Below, piece after piece: positions 25,764 to 35,659 of a stretch of DNA of 44,261 nucleotides. The notes under the pieces are model-generated. The model had not been told where the DNA came from, searched no databases, and was given only the letters and a program-made list of their open reading frames with translations. Source of the stretch: an uncultured Muribaculaceae bacterium. GTDB lineage: Bacteria; Bacteroidota; Bacteroidia; Bacteroidales; Muribaculaceae. The first letter of the stretch is position 1; every line of letters begins with the position of its first letter. Position numbers and translations under genes: made by a program. The stretch is taken from the NCBI GenBank assembly GCA_948788915.1, contig CAQFOZ010000017.1, forward strand, positions 1-44,261, in the 5' to 3' direction.

Positions 25764-28700
25764 ATGAAGAGATTTTTTACCTTCCTGTTGGGGACCGGAA
25801 CCATCTTGACAGCCGGCTTTACGGCATCCGCGGAAAATGCGGAACCTGTAAGCGCAAAGGCGAATGTCGAGAACCAGTTCCAGATTCAGGCACAAGCGGC
25901 GCAAAGCAATCTTGCAGCTGACTTTATCCTTGAACCATCCCCTGCTATGAAGCTGACGGTATCTTCCGATGCCAGGCTTACAGCCCCCAAGGTAGCGAAA
26001 GCCCGAAAGGTACGCGCAAACGCACCCCGCAAGGTTAGCGCAGCCGATCTCAAAGGTAACTTTGTAGGTACCTACAGCACGCTTACCACTTCAAGTTTTG
26101 ATGGCGGATCATCCATGCAGATCGTTCCCGACGCACAGGGAGACTCCATCACCATCAATTATTTCTGGAACGGTGAGCCGGTACGCGCCCACATCAATTC
26201 CGAAACCAATGTCATCACCATTCCGCGTCAGAGAATTTTCGTTGACCAAACATTAGGAGCATTGGATATCGCCGTATGCAAAACAGATGGCAAACCGGAT
26301 TATACAGCACAGATCACCGGTAAAGTCACAGCCGAAGGCATAGACCTTTCCGAAGCCTGGTGGGGTGTTTACGTTCAGACCGCAGGGCAAAACAAAGACA
26401 AGTTTGTCGCTGCATATACAGAATTGTCCATTATACGCGCGAACGGCACATTCACCTATCAACGCCAGGGAACTGACGGCAAGATGACTGATTACGGTTA
26501 TTATATTCTGGTTGATCAACCGACAGGAAACACTCTGTCTGTCAAAAATATCTTTAACCGCGGTCTTGAAACAACCATGCTTCTTAACCGTAACCGCACG
26601 GCCGAGATGTCCAACCAGGTTGGAATGATCAACTCAAGCGGTTCATGGGTTCTGATCAAATGTGTGGAATTCAATGCTGACGGAAATCTGACAAAATACA
26701 GCCCGATAATTACTACAGATCCTGCTGCGGATACCAACAACACCACATTGTCATGGACAGACTGGAGCTTACTTTGTGCAGAAGCCAAGTCTTATGCCGG
26801 AAAGCTCGAGAATGCCAAACTGACAGCAAATACTCCGTTCAGCTATCCGGTATTGTCCGAGTCAAGTTTTGAAGGAGAGGGCACGGAAGCGTCTCCCTAT
26901 CTTATCAAAAACCGCGATCATCTTATACTGCTCGCCGATCAGGTGAACAACAATACAGTTCCGACAGGAATATATTACAACAATCCTGTTTACTCACTGT
27001 ATATAGGGAAGCACTTTGCTCTTGCAAATGATATAGACCTTGAGAATTACCGTCTCGATCCTATCGGATGTGACCTTCTGCATCGCTTCGGCGGCACATT
27101 GGACGGTAAAGGACACACTCTGAAAAATGTATACGTAGAGGGCGGCTCGAAATATTATGCCGGAATCTTCGGCGTGTGCGATACAGTTGCTGCCATCAAA
27201 AATCTCAATGTAGAGAATCTTAAAGTAAATTCAGATTACTATAACGCCGGTGGTGTGGTAGCTTGGAACTGCGGTTCTACAGACAATGTAAACGTGGTTA
27301 ACCCACAGATCACCTCGGCACGCATGGTTGCCGGTGCAATTGCTGGTATAGCCATGGGGCCGGTCAGCAACTGTTCTGTAAAAGAAGGTATCATAGTTAC
27401 TCAAATGTATGCAGGCGGTGCGGTTGCCGAAGTTCACGGAGGAATCTCCAATGTAAGCGTATACGGAACCAGAATAAATATGACAGGTTCCGAAGCTCCC
27501 AGCGGCGGTGTGGTAGCCAACCTTCTCGGAGACGGTACAAATCTGTCTTTCTCCGGTCTTCTGCAATACTATCAGACCGGTAAGCAGCAATTCCTTGGCG
27601 GTGTAGCCGGTATGCTACAGAACGGCACACTCAGCAAGTCATTCTCCGGTGGTGTAGTTCGCGGTTATAGCAACGAATCATACGTCGGAGGTCTGGTAGG
27701 ATACTGCCGCGGATATGTAGAGGACTGCTATTCTGCCGGTGTAGTTCATTGTTATTCCCGTATGACCGGAGGTCTTATCGGTGTTCTCAGCAGCATGAAT
27801 GGCGTGCCGACTCCATCAGTGCGCAACTGTTACACATCCGCGTTTACAAATTGCGAGACATATCAGTACAACCGCGAGAACTGCAGTGAGGTGATCGGCA
27901 AGATTATGGACGGTGTAACTCCTGTACTGGAGAATATCTACGCCAACCGTCAGATCACCAACTACTATTCAACACGTTTCGCATCCAATACGGCTGAGCT
28001 GACCGCAGCTGCCGGTCCGAAAGGATTCAGCGCCGACAACTGGGTATTCACAGAGGGCGCATATCCGAGAGTCAAAGGTATGGAGAATACACAAGCAGCA
28101 CAGTACACAGCATCCGCAGTCGATTTCTCTCCGATAGACAACGTGAAGAAACTTTCGAACAATACTCCTCTCACAGCTCTCGGCAACACCGAGTTCTTCT
28201 TCAATGTAGGTGGAAAACTCACCAAAGAGGGACATTATGCCAAGATCGTTGACAACAAGATGATCGAGATAAGCTCTAATTTCGGCACTGACACACTTTA
28301 CATGGTAAACGGTTCCGTACAGACTTACATGTTGCTTGCTGTCGCTCCCATTCCGTTCGAAGGTGAGGGAACAGAGCAGTCTCCATTCCTTATCAAGAGC
28401 AAGGCGGATCTTGTAGCCCTTTCAGAGGCAACAACAACCAAGGGTCAGACATTCCCGAACCTTTTCTTCCGCCAGACCAACGATATTGACATGGAACTTA
28501 CAGAGGACTTCCTCGTAATCGGAGGTAAGCCATCAGATGCATACAATAAGTTTGATGGTGTATATGACGGTGCCGGCTACACGATCGACAACCTCAATAT
28601 TGCCAACCGTGTTGCGTGGACCACTCCCATTTCCGAAGGTAAGCTTGGAACGCTCAACACATCAAAATGCTCGTCTTACTCAGGATTGTTTGGTCGTCTC

Positions 28701-31700
28701 GGTGAAAACGGTATCGTACGCAATGTTACAATCGGAGCCGGATCCAAACTTGATAATCTGTACGGCACATCCGGAGCAATCGTAGGTAACTGCGCCGGTC
28801 TTGTTGAAAACTGCCGTAATTATGCATATGTTCATGGATACTCATGCTGGATCGGAGGTATCGTAGGAAAGACAGAAAAGGGTGCTATCATACGTAATTG
28901 CTACAACGCAGGACGCGTGACAACTTGTTATGCGAATGCCGGAGGTATCGTAGGTTCAAGCACTAACGCTACTGTCGAGAACTGTGTAAACACCGGAGAC
29001 GTAGACGTTCTGCTACTTATCACAAACTACGCTACCAACCGTAAAAACACCGGTGGTATCTCAGGAGGAACAACTACAGGTTCTGTCTATAAGAACAATA
29101 TCAACTACGGTACAGTATCAGCTCTGCTTAACAATGCAGGTGGTCTGATCGCAAACCTTGAAAGCACAACCTCCGGAAAGGCCGAGCTGTACAACAGCAT
29201 TAATGTAGGTAACGTTTATTGTGGCAATCCGGCAACTCTCGGAGCTATCGCCGGCGTAATCGCCAATCCTACAGTGTCCGGAGTCTATTACGACAATCAG
29301 AACATCGGTCTGTATGCCGGTCAGAACGGAAATATCGACGGTGTGACTGCCGCTACAACAGAATTCCTGACATCAGGAAAAGCAATTGACGGATTCGATA
29401 CTGAATTATGGGACTTCACAGCAGGAATGTATCCGACACTGAAACAATTCGCCAACGAACCTAAGGTTCAGGCCGCCCGCAAGGTATATCTGTCAATGGC
29501 ACCCGAGTACACTGTTGAGAACTTCATTACTACAGCAACACTCTCAGACGGAGCTACATGGAAACTTGCAAAGGGTGAAGTATTCAAGATCGAGGGAAAT
29601 AAGGTAAGCGGTCCTGCAACAGTAACCACGCTGACAACCGATACCCTTTATGCTGTCAATGCAGCCGGCGTGACACGTCCTATTCTGCTTACAGCCAAAC
29701 CGAATCTGGCATTGTCTGGTGAGGGAACAGAAGCTTCTCCATATCTCGTCAACAACCTTACAGACTGGAAGGCTCTCTGCTCTTATGTAGATGTAACAAA
29801 CCGAGATCTCTCAGGCAAATTCATCAATATAACCGCGGATATCGACTTTACAGGCGAAACCAAGCCTACACGTCTCGGTGCCAACGGTGTAACAGGATTC
29901 GCAGGTATTCTTGACGGAAAGAACCATACTCTGAAGAATGTGACTCTCAAACCGACGGCCAATTCAAATTCCGCTCTTATCGGTACTGTTAAAACCGGTG
30001 CCACAGTGAAGAACCTCACATTTGAAGGAACCGTAACAGCAGCATATACATATGCCGCACCTTTAGTTGACAATCTTTACGGCACAATCGATAACATCGA
30101 ATCAAAAGCTACTGTTAACACAACAAAGTCTTATGTTTCCGGTGTTGTTGCAAATGCCTATGACGGCGCAGTATTCAACAAAGTTAAATTCTCCGGTTCA
30201 ATAAGCAGCAGCCAGACATACATCGCAGGTATCGCTTGCGTTACAGCTTCTGCCGGAAAGGTTACTTTCAAAGATTGCGCATTTACCGGTAAGATCTCAG
30301 CTACCAGTGCTCCGACAAGAACTACCGCTATATTCGTAGGAGGTCTTGTGGCAAACTGCGGTTCTGCAGAGTTTACCAACTGCTATAGCGATGGAAGCAT
30401 CGAACTTTCAAATACAAAATTCACCACGACAGTAGGTGGTCTTGTAGCAAACACTATAGGTAATTCAGCATACAAAGACTATGTCTTCACCAACTGCTAC
30501 AACGCAACACCAATCACAGCCGGAGGAAAGATAGCAGGTCTGGTAGCCGGAACTCCGACAGCAGCAGCCAACGCTGTTTACAAATTCACAGATTGCTACA
30601 ACACAGCAGACATCTCTGCCAAGGCTGATAAAGCCATATCATCAGCACCGACAGCCGGTATAATTGTCAATTACACTCCGGGCTCCGTGTTCACACGTTG
30701 CCATAACGAAGGAACACTGACAAGCGACAAGAATGTATATATCGGTGGTGTCGTCGGTTATTACACCGGAACAGCGGGATCTACCGCAACACCCGACAAT
30801 GTACTGTTCAATGATTGCTGGAACGAGGGAATGATCATCGCTGACGGCAACCAGGGTGGCGGTATCGCAGGATATATAAACGGTGCAGTTGTCCTCACAA
30901 ATTGCTACAACACTGCAGATCTTGAAGGTGGACAAATGGTAGGCGGTATAGCTTCCGGATTCTCCGGAACCGGACCACAGATGATAAACTGCTACAACAC
31001 CGGAAACATCACAACAAAATTCGGACGTGCGGCCGGTCTTATAGCATGGGGTGGTCCAACAAACGGTCTCGTTAAGGGTTGCTGGAACACAGGTACCATC
31101 TCATCTACAGCTACCGTAGGCGGTACATCCGCTGCTAACGGAGGATGGGCGATCGGCGGTCTTGCCGCAGCACAGAGCGCGACATTCGAGGACTGCTACA
31201 ACGCAGGAACTGTCAAGGGTCTGGCCCGCGTCGGAGGTCTTGTAGGTGATCCAACAAAGGATAAGACAAGTTTCAAGAACTGCTATAACGCAGGAGAAAT
31301 TATAGCACCGGCAGATACTTGCGGATATATAGTAGGTGTGAACACCGTCAACAACGGCAAGTCCTGGACAGCCGGCAACACCATTGAAAATTGCTTCTTT
31401 ATCGATGGCAAGGCAAGCACACTGCCCGTTCCGGAAGGTGCAAAGGCCATAACCGTAGCAGAGCTGGCAGGTAAATCCATCAGCAACGGCTTCACAGTTG
31501 TTGACGCATATACCTTCCCGGTTGTAGCCGGCTTCGAAAAGAATGAGAATGCCGTGTTCAATGCTGCTCAACTGATACCGGGCAAGGATGATACACTTGA
31601 CCATATCACAGGGGCATTCAATATCGGTGGTTCTCCGATTGTCGCATGGACAAGTGATTGCGCGGCTCTCGCATTCTCCGGCACAGACGCTAAGTTCAAT

Positions 31701-31955
31701 TCAGACTTTGCAGGCAAAGTGAAGGTGACAGCGACAGCAGGTGACCTCACCAAAAACTATGAATTGACAGTTGATGCCAAATCCGGAGTTAACGACCTTG
31801 ATGCCGAAAAAGCTGAGATCGTAAGCGTACGCTATTTCAACGCAGCAGGTATGGAAGTTGCCAAACCGGAAGGCCGCGACGGACAGGTTTACATAACCGT
31901 GACCCGTTATGCCGACGGCACAGAACGTGTTGAAAAAATCACAAATGTGAAATAA
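25764..31955 (+). CDS. Giant GLUG-repeat surface protein with T9SS-like tail
   Basis: A 2063-aa exported protein, signal peptide about residues 1-23 (LGTGTILTAGFTASA). After a basic AP-rich spacer and a beta domain (to about 345), three large modules start with nearly the same phrase, GEGTEASPYL or similar, at residues ~370, ~866 and ~1319. Each module contains many GLUG-type units (GGLVGxxxGxVxNCYNxGxV pattern), expected to stack as a beta-helix or solenoid, and each ends in a beta segment resembling a bacterial Ig-like unit. The last ~75 residues (VRYFNAAGMEVAKP...GQVYITVTRYADGT) are a T9SS-like sorting domain. GLUG proteins are thought to act in adhesion. No enzyme motif is seen. It follows the M6 protease by 107 bases. 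Confidence 0.85.
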   Translation: MKRFFTFLLGTGTILTAGFTASAENAEPVSAKANVENQFQIQAQAAQSNLAADFILEPSPAMKLTVSSDARLTAPKVAKARKVRANAPRKVSAADLKGNFVGTYSTLTTSSFDGGSSMQIVPDAQGDSITINYFWNGEPVRAHINSETNVITIPRQRIFVDQTLGALDIAVCKTDGKPDYTAQITGKVTAEGIDLSEAWWGVYVQTAGQNKDKFVAAYTELSIIRANGTFTYQRQGTDGKMTDYGYYILVDQPTGNTLSVKNIFNRGLETTMLLNRNRTAEMSNQVGMINSSGSWVLIKCVEFNADGNLTKYSPIITTDPAADTNNTTLSWTDWSLLCAEAKSYAGKLENAKLTANTPFSYPVLSESSFEGEGTEASPYLIKNRDHLILLADQVNNNTVPTGIYYNNPVYSLYIGKHFALANDIDLENYRLDPIGCDLLHRFGGTLDGKGHTLKNVYVEGGSKYYAGIFGVCDTVAAIKNLNVENLKVNSDYYNAGGVVAWNCGSTDNVNVVNPQITSARMVAGAIAGIAMGPVSNCSVKEGIIVTQMYAGGAVAEVHGGISNVSVYGTRINMTGSEAPSGGVVANLLGDGTNLSFSGLLQYYQTGKQQFLGGVAGMLQNGTLSKSFSGGVVRGYSNESYVGGLVGYCRGYVEDCYSAGVVHCYSRMTGGLIGVLSSMNGVPTPSVRNCYTSAFTNCETYQYNRENCSEVIGKIMDGVTPVLENIYANRQITNYYSTRFASNTAELTAAAGPKGFSADNWVFTEGAYPRVKGMENTQAAQYTASAVDFSPIDNVKKLSNNTPLTALGNTEFFFNVGGKLTKEGHYAKIVDNKMIEISSNFGTDTLYMVNGSVQTYMLLAVAPIPFEGEGTEQSPFLIKSKADLVALSEATTTKGQTFPNLFFRQTNDIDMELTEDFLVIGGKPSDAYNKFDGVYDGAGYTIDNLNIANRVAWTTPISEGKLGTLNTSKCSSYSGLFGRLGENGIVRNVTIGAGSKLDNLYGTSGAIVGNCAGLVENCRNYAYVHGYSCWIGGIVGKTEKGAIIRNCYNAGRVTTCYANAGGIVGSSTNATVENCVNTGDVDVLLLITNYATNRKNTGGISGGTTTGSVYKNNINYGTVSALLNNAGGLIANLESTTSGKAELYNSINVGNVYCGNPATLGAIAGVIANPTVSGVYYDNQNIGLYAGQNGNIDGVTAATTEFLTSGKAIDGFDTELWDFTAGMYPTLKQFANEPKVQAARKVYLSMAPEYTVENFITTATLSDGATWKLAKGEVFKIEGNKVSGPATVTTLTTDTLYAVNAAGVTRPILLTAKPNLALSGEGTEASPYLVNNLTDWKALCSYVDVTNRDLSGKFINITADIDFTGETKPTRLGANGVTGFAGILDGKNHTLKNVTLKPTANSNSALIGTVKTGATVKNLTFEGTVTAAYTYAAPLVDNLYGTIDNIESKATVNTTKSYVSGVVANAYDGAVFNKVKFSGSISSSQTYIAGIACVTASAGKVTFKDCAFTGKISATSAPTRTTAIFVGGLVANCGSAEFTNCYSDGSIELSNTKFTTTVGGLVANTIGNSAYKDYVFTNCYNATPITAGGKIAGLVAGTPTAAANAVYKFTDCYNTADISAKADKAISSAPTAGIIVNYTPGSVFTRCHNEGTLTSDKNVYIGGVVGYYTGTAGSTATPDNVLFNDCWNEGMIIADGNQGGGIAGYINGAVVLTNCYNTADLEGGQMVGGIASGFSGTGPQMINCYNTGNITTKFGRAAGLIAWGGPTNGLVKGCWNTGTISSTATVGGTSAANGGWAIGGLAAAQSATFEDCYNAGTVKGLARVGGLVGDPTKDKTSFKNCYNAGEIIAPADTCGYIVGVNTVNNGKSWTAGNTIENCFFIDGKASTLPVPEGAKAITVAELAGKSISNGFTVVDAYTFPVVAGFEKNENAVFNAAQLIPGKDDTLDHITGAFNIGGSPIVAWTSDCAALAFSGTDAKFNSDFAGKVKVTATAGDLTKNYELTVDAKSGVNDLDAEKAEIVSVRYFNAAGMEVAKPEGRDGQVYITVTRYADGTERVEKITNVK

Positions 31956-31981
31956 TTCATAATAAAACATTTCTAAATTTG

Positions 31982-32019
31982 AGGGGGCGGAGTCATCAGG
32001 GCTTCGCCCCCTTCTTTTA
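31982..32019 (+). terminator. Terminator after the GLUG protein gene
   Basis: AGGGGGCGGAG (31982-31992) pairs with CTTCGCCCCCT (32002-32012), one G-U pair, 9-base loop, followed by TCTTTT. It ends the GLUG transcript ahead of the convergent hydrolase gene. The rest of the gap to 32185 shows nothing else convincing. Confidence 0.85.
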
Positions 32020-32185
32020 TAACTGCAATACTATGATCTGTCTGCTTTTTACGCGACTTGAGGACAAGTCGCATTCCCAACCGTCGAGTACAGCCGTCTA
32101 CGCTAAAAAAAGATCGCTAAACACGCTAACACAGGAAGCTACAACAACCGTTGCCTTATTTAAGGAATATTGAAATATGTATCGT

Positions 32186-32890
32186 CTATTTCAGATATCT
32201 TTTTATAACCGGATTTATTAGTGATTCCATAACAGTGTATCCCGCTTTCAGAGGATGTACCCCGTCGTTTGTAAATTCGGGATTCAAAGCCCTTTCTGAC
32301 CCGCTGACCATTGAACTGTAATAATCCACATAGGGAATCCTGTTTTCTTTGGCATAAGACTTTATCCGTCTGTTAAGCAGTTCTATCCTTTCCGGGGCAT
32401 CAGTAATATTCTTATTCCAGCGAAACCCTGCAGCCGGCAACACAGATGTGAGAACAACCTTTATTTTATTTGCCTTTGCCAGCTCCACCATTGATACCAG
32501 ATTCCCGATCGTTATATCGGCATTAAACGCACAGGTATTCTCGGCACAATCATTTGTTCCCACATTGATCACTACAAGATCTGGATTCAAATTTATGACA
32601 TCCTCACGAAAGCGAAGAAGAAACTGATAGGAAGTCTGACCACTTATTCCACGGTTAATGTAATTATTGTCTGCAAAAAATTCAGGACTATATTTTAACC
32701 ATTGATCCGTTATGGAATTTCCAAGAAAAACAACCCGTTTTTCCCCTTTCTTTTTAATGGGAATTTCCTTGTTAGCTCTTGCATAACGCGAAAAACCTCC
32801 AAAATCACGGTTTTCCGCCGCCATATCAAAATCAGAAAAAATTGCAGCCAACAAAACAGTCAACCCGACACAGGATACCGGAATCTTCAT
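32186..32890 (-). CDS. Exported SGNH/GDSL-type hydrolase
   Basis: A 234-aa hydrolase of the SGNH superfamily, probably an esterase or deacetylase on carbohydrate or lipid esters. An N-terminal hydrophobic segment (residues 1-25) suggests export to the periplasm. The four blocks are visible: FLGNSITD with nucleophile Ser59, the NRGISGQT glycine block, NVGTNDC with the oxyanion Asn, and DGVHP near the end with Asp209 and His212 completing the triad. It is the third gene after the sensor kinase and response regulator on the same strand (30-base gap), so it is likely expressed with them. It may deacylate substrates imported by the divergent SusCD pair, which is inference. Confidence 0.9.
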   Translation of the reverse strand: MKIPVSCVGLTVLLAAIFSDFDMAAENRDFGGFSRYARANKEIPIKKKGEKRVVFLGNSITDQWLKYSPEFFADNNYINRGISGQTSYQFLLRFREDVINLNPDLVVINVGTNDCAENTCAFNADITIGNLVSMVELAKANKIKVVLTSVLPAAGFRWNKNITDAPERIELLNRRIKSYAKENRIPYVDYYSSMVSGSERALNPEFTNDGVHPLKAGYTVMESLINPVIKRYLK

Positions 32891-32920
32891 AATTATTTAA
32901 AGTTCATTTAATTTTACCAC

Positions 32921-33628
32921 TTACTTGCCACTTACTATTTGTTTAAGATTAGAAATCTCCGCAGCATATTGTCTTCCGACCGGCAAAGCAGAATCATCGC
33001 TAAGTATAACTTCCTGTTTGCTGAAACTCCTTATTTTTGACCGAGACACGATAAACGACCGGTGTATCCGCAAAAAGTGCTCCAGGGGCAATAATGCAAG
33101 AATATTCTTTAACAGAATCCTGGACATAATACAATCTCCCGATACCCTGAAAATCTTTGAATATCCTTCCACAGCCTCGATATAGAGTATATCGTCTATC
33201 GGAATGCTTATGTTATTATAATCCTGCTTGACAATTATACATTGTGACACAGTTTGCAACTGTCTGTGTCCGATACGTCGCAACGCTTTGGAAAAAGCAG
33301 TCTGAAAACGGTTGAAAGAGAAGGGTTTGTGAAGATAGTCAACCGCATCAAGATCGAAACCTTCAAGCGCATACCTCAGGTATGCTGTTGTAAAAATAAA
33401 ACATGTGCTTTCAGGTAATTGAGCGGCTATTTGCAGTCCGGTGATTCCATCCATTTCAATATCAAGAAAAACAATATCTGGATTGTCCCTCCTGACAATG
33501 TCCAGACCTTTTACCGGATCGCAAAATTTATGTAACTCAATATTCCCTATTCGCCGGCAGAATTTGTCTATTATATCCAGTGCCAACGGCTCATCATCAA
33601 TAGCCACACATCTGATCAGGTCTTCCAT
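32921..33628 (-). CDS. LytTR-type response regulator
   Basis: A 235-aa two-component regulator of the LytR/AlgR class. The receiver domain (1-120) has the acidic pair at Asp11-Asp12, phospho-acceptor Asp56 in IVFLDIEMDG, the conserved Thr in FTTAY and Lys in LHKPF. The LytTR DNA-binding domain (about 135-230) shows ILYIEAVEGYSKI and FLRIHRSFIVSRSKI. It would bind paired direct repeats near its targets when phosphorylated by the upstream histidine kinase, whose coding end it overlaps by 32 bases. Likely targets are the divergent lipoprotein-SusCD genes. Confidence 0.93.
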   Translation of the reverse strand: MEDLIRCVAIDDEPLALDIIDKFCRRIGNIELHKFCDPVKGLDIVRRDNPDIVFLDIEMDGITGLQIAAQLPESTCFIFTTAYLRYALEGFDLDAVDYLHKPFSFNRFQTAFSKALRRIGHRQLQTVSQCIIVKQDYNNISIPIDDILYIEAVEGYSKIFRVSGDCIMSRILLKNILALLPLEHFLRIHRSFIVSRSKIRSFSKQEVILSDDSALPVGRQYAAEISNLKQIVSGK

Positions 33629-34658
33629 ATTTGTTAAGATTAATCTTCAATTCAACATTAAACAGTCCGTTTTCATCTTTAATATTCAAAGAATAATTAC
33701 CAGGATATAAACCTGATAATCTGCTCCTGCAATTATCTATTCCAATTGGCATGTCTTTGCGGAACTCATCAGAGTGTTTTATTATCATATTTTGAGTCTC
33801 AAAAAACAATACACCTTTGTCTAAATGAAGTCTTATCAGAATATTGCAATTCTGACTTGAAGAAGCACCATATTTAAACGCATTTTCAACAAATGTCAAA
33901 AAAATCATGGGAGAAATACAGACAGTATCATCATCTACTGAAAAATCCCTAATGACAGTAGTATGGTTATCCAGACGTATCAGCTGAAGATCTATATAAT
34001 TGTTTATATAGCCAATTTCATCTGCAATCGCAACTCCGTCGCTATTGGCTGTCGTATAGGTGTATTTTAACAACTCCGTAAATTTAATAAATGCGTCCTC
34101 GGCCTTTTGTGAAGTCCCGATTATCAGACTATATAACGAATTGAGTGTATTGAAAAGGAAATGTGGATTTATTTGGGCCTTGTAAAGCGCCAATTCAGCC
34201 ATGTCGCGTTGGTTTTCCACAATATTTTGGAGCAGTAGCCGATGATACAATTCTTTGATGAAAGCCACCGTCAAAGAGTAGCACATTACAGTCAGAAACA
34301 TAAGCCATACGGTTATCGTGACATTGTAATTTCTCAACCTGGTCTGATATTCGCTCATGGAAGGAATAACAAAGTCCAGTTCGGGCAAGTGATATAACGT
34401 CAACAGATATGTCAATAATATGAAAACCAGGGCAAGACCTCCTAACTTATAATAAGACTTGGAAAGTATTAACCGGGGAAGATGCAATATCTTTGTGATA
34501 AAATAACATCCATACAGATATGCTATGGCAAGACAAGCAAACACGGGAGATATTCTCCACCAATATTGTGCCGGTCCCAAAATTATCAGAAGAGGCATGA
34601 TTATGACGCAGAAGAATATATCAAAAATCAGACTGGTCTTGTGCTCTAAAGATTTCAT
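33597..34658 (-). CDS. LytS/YpdA-type membrane sensor histidine kinase
   Basis: A 353-aa kinase of the His_kinase (PF06580-type) family. The N-terminal 140 residues contain four probable membrane helices (about 9-28, 37-57, 73-92, 112-135) with little periplasmic sequence, so it may sense a membrane or small-molecule signal. The phospho-acceptor motif ALYKAQINPHFLFNTLNSLY places His166. The HATPase region has the N-box-like FVENAFKYGAS near residue 258 and a final glycine-containing GIDNCRSRL. The 3' end overlaps the regulator gene by 32 bases. A promoter lies almost at its ATG, suggesting a very short or absent leader. Confidence 0.92.
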   Translation of the reverse strand: MKSLEHKTSLIFDIFFCVIIMPLLIILGPAQYWWRISPVFACLAIAYLYGCYFITKILHLPRLILSKSYYKLGGLALVFILLTYLLTLYHLPELDFVIPSMSEYQTRLRNYNVTITVWLMFLTVMCYSLTVAFIKELYHRLLLQNIVENQRDMAELALYKAQINPHFLFNTLNSLYSLIIGTSQKAEDAFIKFTELLKYTYTTANSDGVAIADEIGYINNYIDLQLIRLDNHTTVIRDFSVDDDTVCISPMIFLTFVENAFKYGASSSQNCNILIRLHLDKGVLFFETQNMIIKHSDEFRKDMPIGIDNCRSRLSGLYPGNYSLNIKDENGLFNVELKINLNKYGRPDQMCGY

Positions 34659-34662
34659 ATCG

Positions 34663-34694
34663 CAAAAATAACACTTATTTCCAGCCGAGGCAAA
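34663..34694 (-). promoter_or_regulatory. Bacteroidetes-type promoter at the sensor kinase start
   Basis: Minus-strand TTTG (complement of 34691-34694), a 20-base spacer and TATTTTTG (complement of 34663-34670) match the -33/-7 consensus. The -7 box ends only 4 bases before the ATG (34658), so the transcript may begin at or next to the start codon. Confidence 0.6.
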
Positions 34695-34798
34695 TATCGG
34701 CCGGTTCCTTCATTTACACATTCCTGCCGTCTATTGACACACTATGTTATGAACAATGAATGTTTACGAATTTTGCATCAAATCAATTATTCAACACA

Positions 34799-35659
34799 AT
34801 GAAAACAAGACATCTCTTCATCTCGATGGTTCTTACCACGATGTTATTCTCGTGCAACGGGAACAAAGAAACGGATCAGCAGTCACTGGCGGAAATTTCC
34901 AAACAGGAACTCGTCACAGCATTGAACGAACGAGATCAATTACTGTCGCTGGTAAAAGATGTTTCCGCGGGTCTGAACGAAATCAAGCAACTTGAAAATA
35001 TCATGACTATAGCTACAAACAAACCGGAAAATCCCAAACAAAAAGCTCAGATATTGTCTGATATTGCAAGCCTTAAAAATAAAATCCAGCAACGTAAAGC
35101 ACAATTGAGTGATTTGGAGAACAAACTCAAAAGATCAACAATCAACAATAAGGAACTGCAAGAAACAATCGAGGCTCTCAGAACTCAGATTGACTCACAA
35201 ATGGAGGAAATAGAATCACTCAGACAGCAACTGACGGCCGCTAATGAACATATCGGAGTATTAAACAATACTGTCGACTCACTCAACACAACAGTATCAA
35301 CTGTTACAGGAGAACGCAATGAAGCCCGAGAGGCATCAGTACAACTTGAAAACGAACTGAATACCTGCTATTATGTTATTGCCACAAAATCTGATCTGAA
35401 AAGTCATAACATAATTGAATCCGGTTTCCTCCGCAAAACGAAACTGATGAAAGGTGATTTCGATAAAGGTTACTTTATAATCAGTGACAAACGAATGCTC
35501 ACTACATTACCTTTGAATACCAACAAGGCAAAAATTTTGACCAATCATCCGGAAACATCATTTGAAATAACCGAAGAGAATGGACAAAAAATAATTAAGA
35601 TAACGAATCCTGAGCAATTCTGGAGTCTGACTAATTATCTGGTTGTCCAAAAAGACTAA
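34799..35659 (+). CDS. Coiled-coil lipoprotein, Cbp1-like
   Basis: A 286-aa lipoprotein when started at the ATG at 34799; an in-frame ATG at 34760 would only add 13 residues ahead of a clean signal. The lipobox TTMLFSC puts the lipidated Cys at residue 19. Residues ~25-200 are a long charged coiled coil, rich in Gln, Glu, Asn and Leu (LKNKIQQRKAQLSDLENKLK, LRQQLTAANEHIGVLNNTVD). The C-terminal ~95 residues form a small conserved domain with CYYVIATKSDLKSHNIIESG, LLTNHPE-like (ILTNHPETSFEI) and a final FWSLTNYLVVQ. The layout resembles proteins labelled Cbp1-family collagen-binding adhesins in Bacteroides; this is recalled, not verified. It precedes the SusC gene and is divergent from the two-component genes. 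Confidence 0.7.
   Translation: MKTRHLFISMVLTTMLFSCNGNKETDQQSLAEISKQELVTALNERDQLLSLVKDVSAGLNEIKQLENIMTIATNKPENPKQKAQILSDIASLKNKIQQRKAQLSDLENKLKRSTINNKELQETIEALRTQIDSQMEEIESLRQQLTAANEHIGVLNNTVDSLNTTVSTVTGERNEAREASVQLENELNTCYYVIATKSDLKSHNIIESGFLRKTKLMKGDFDKGYFIISDKRMLTTLPLNTNKAKILTNHPETSFEITEENGQKIIKITNPEQFWSLTNYLVVQKD

Noticed and set aside
31979..32173. 64-codon plus-strand frame after the GLUG gene
   Set aside because: It starts across the terminator of the preceding gene and has no signal, motif or promoter.
34695..34798. LytTR direct-repeat binding sites ahead of the lipoprotein gene
   Set aside because: Short similar words (GCCGGTTCCTT and GCCGTCTATT) exist, but their spacing and match to known LytTR repeats are too poor to call.
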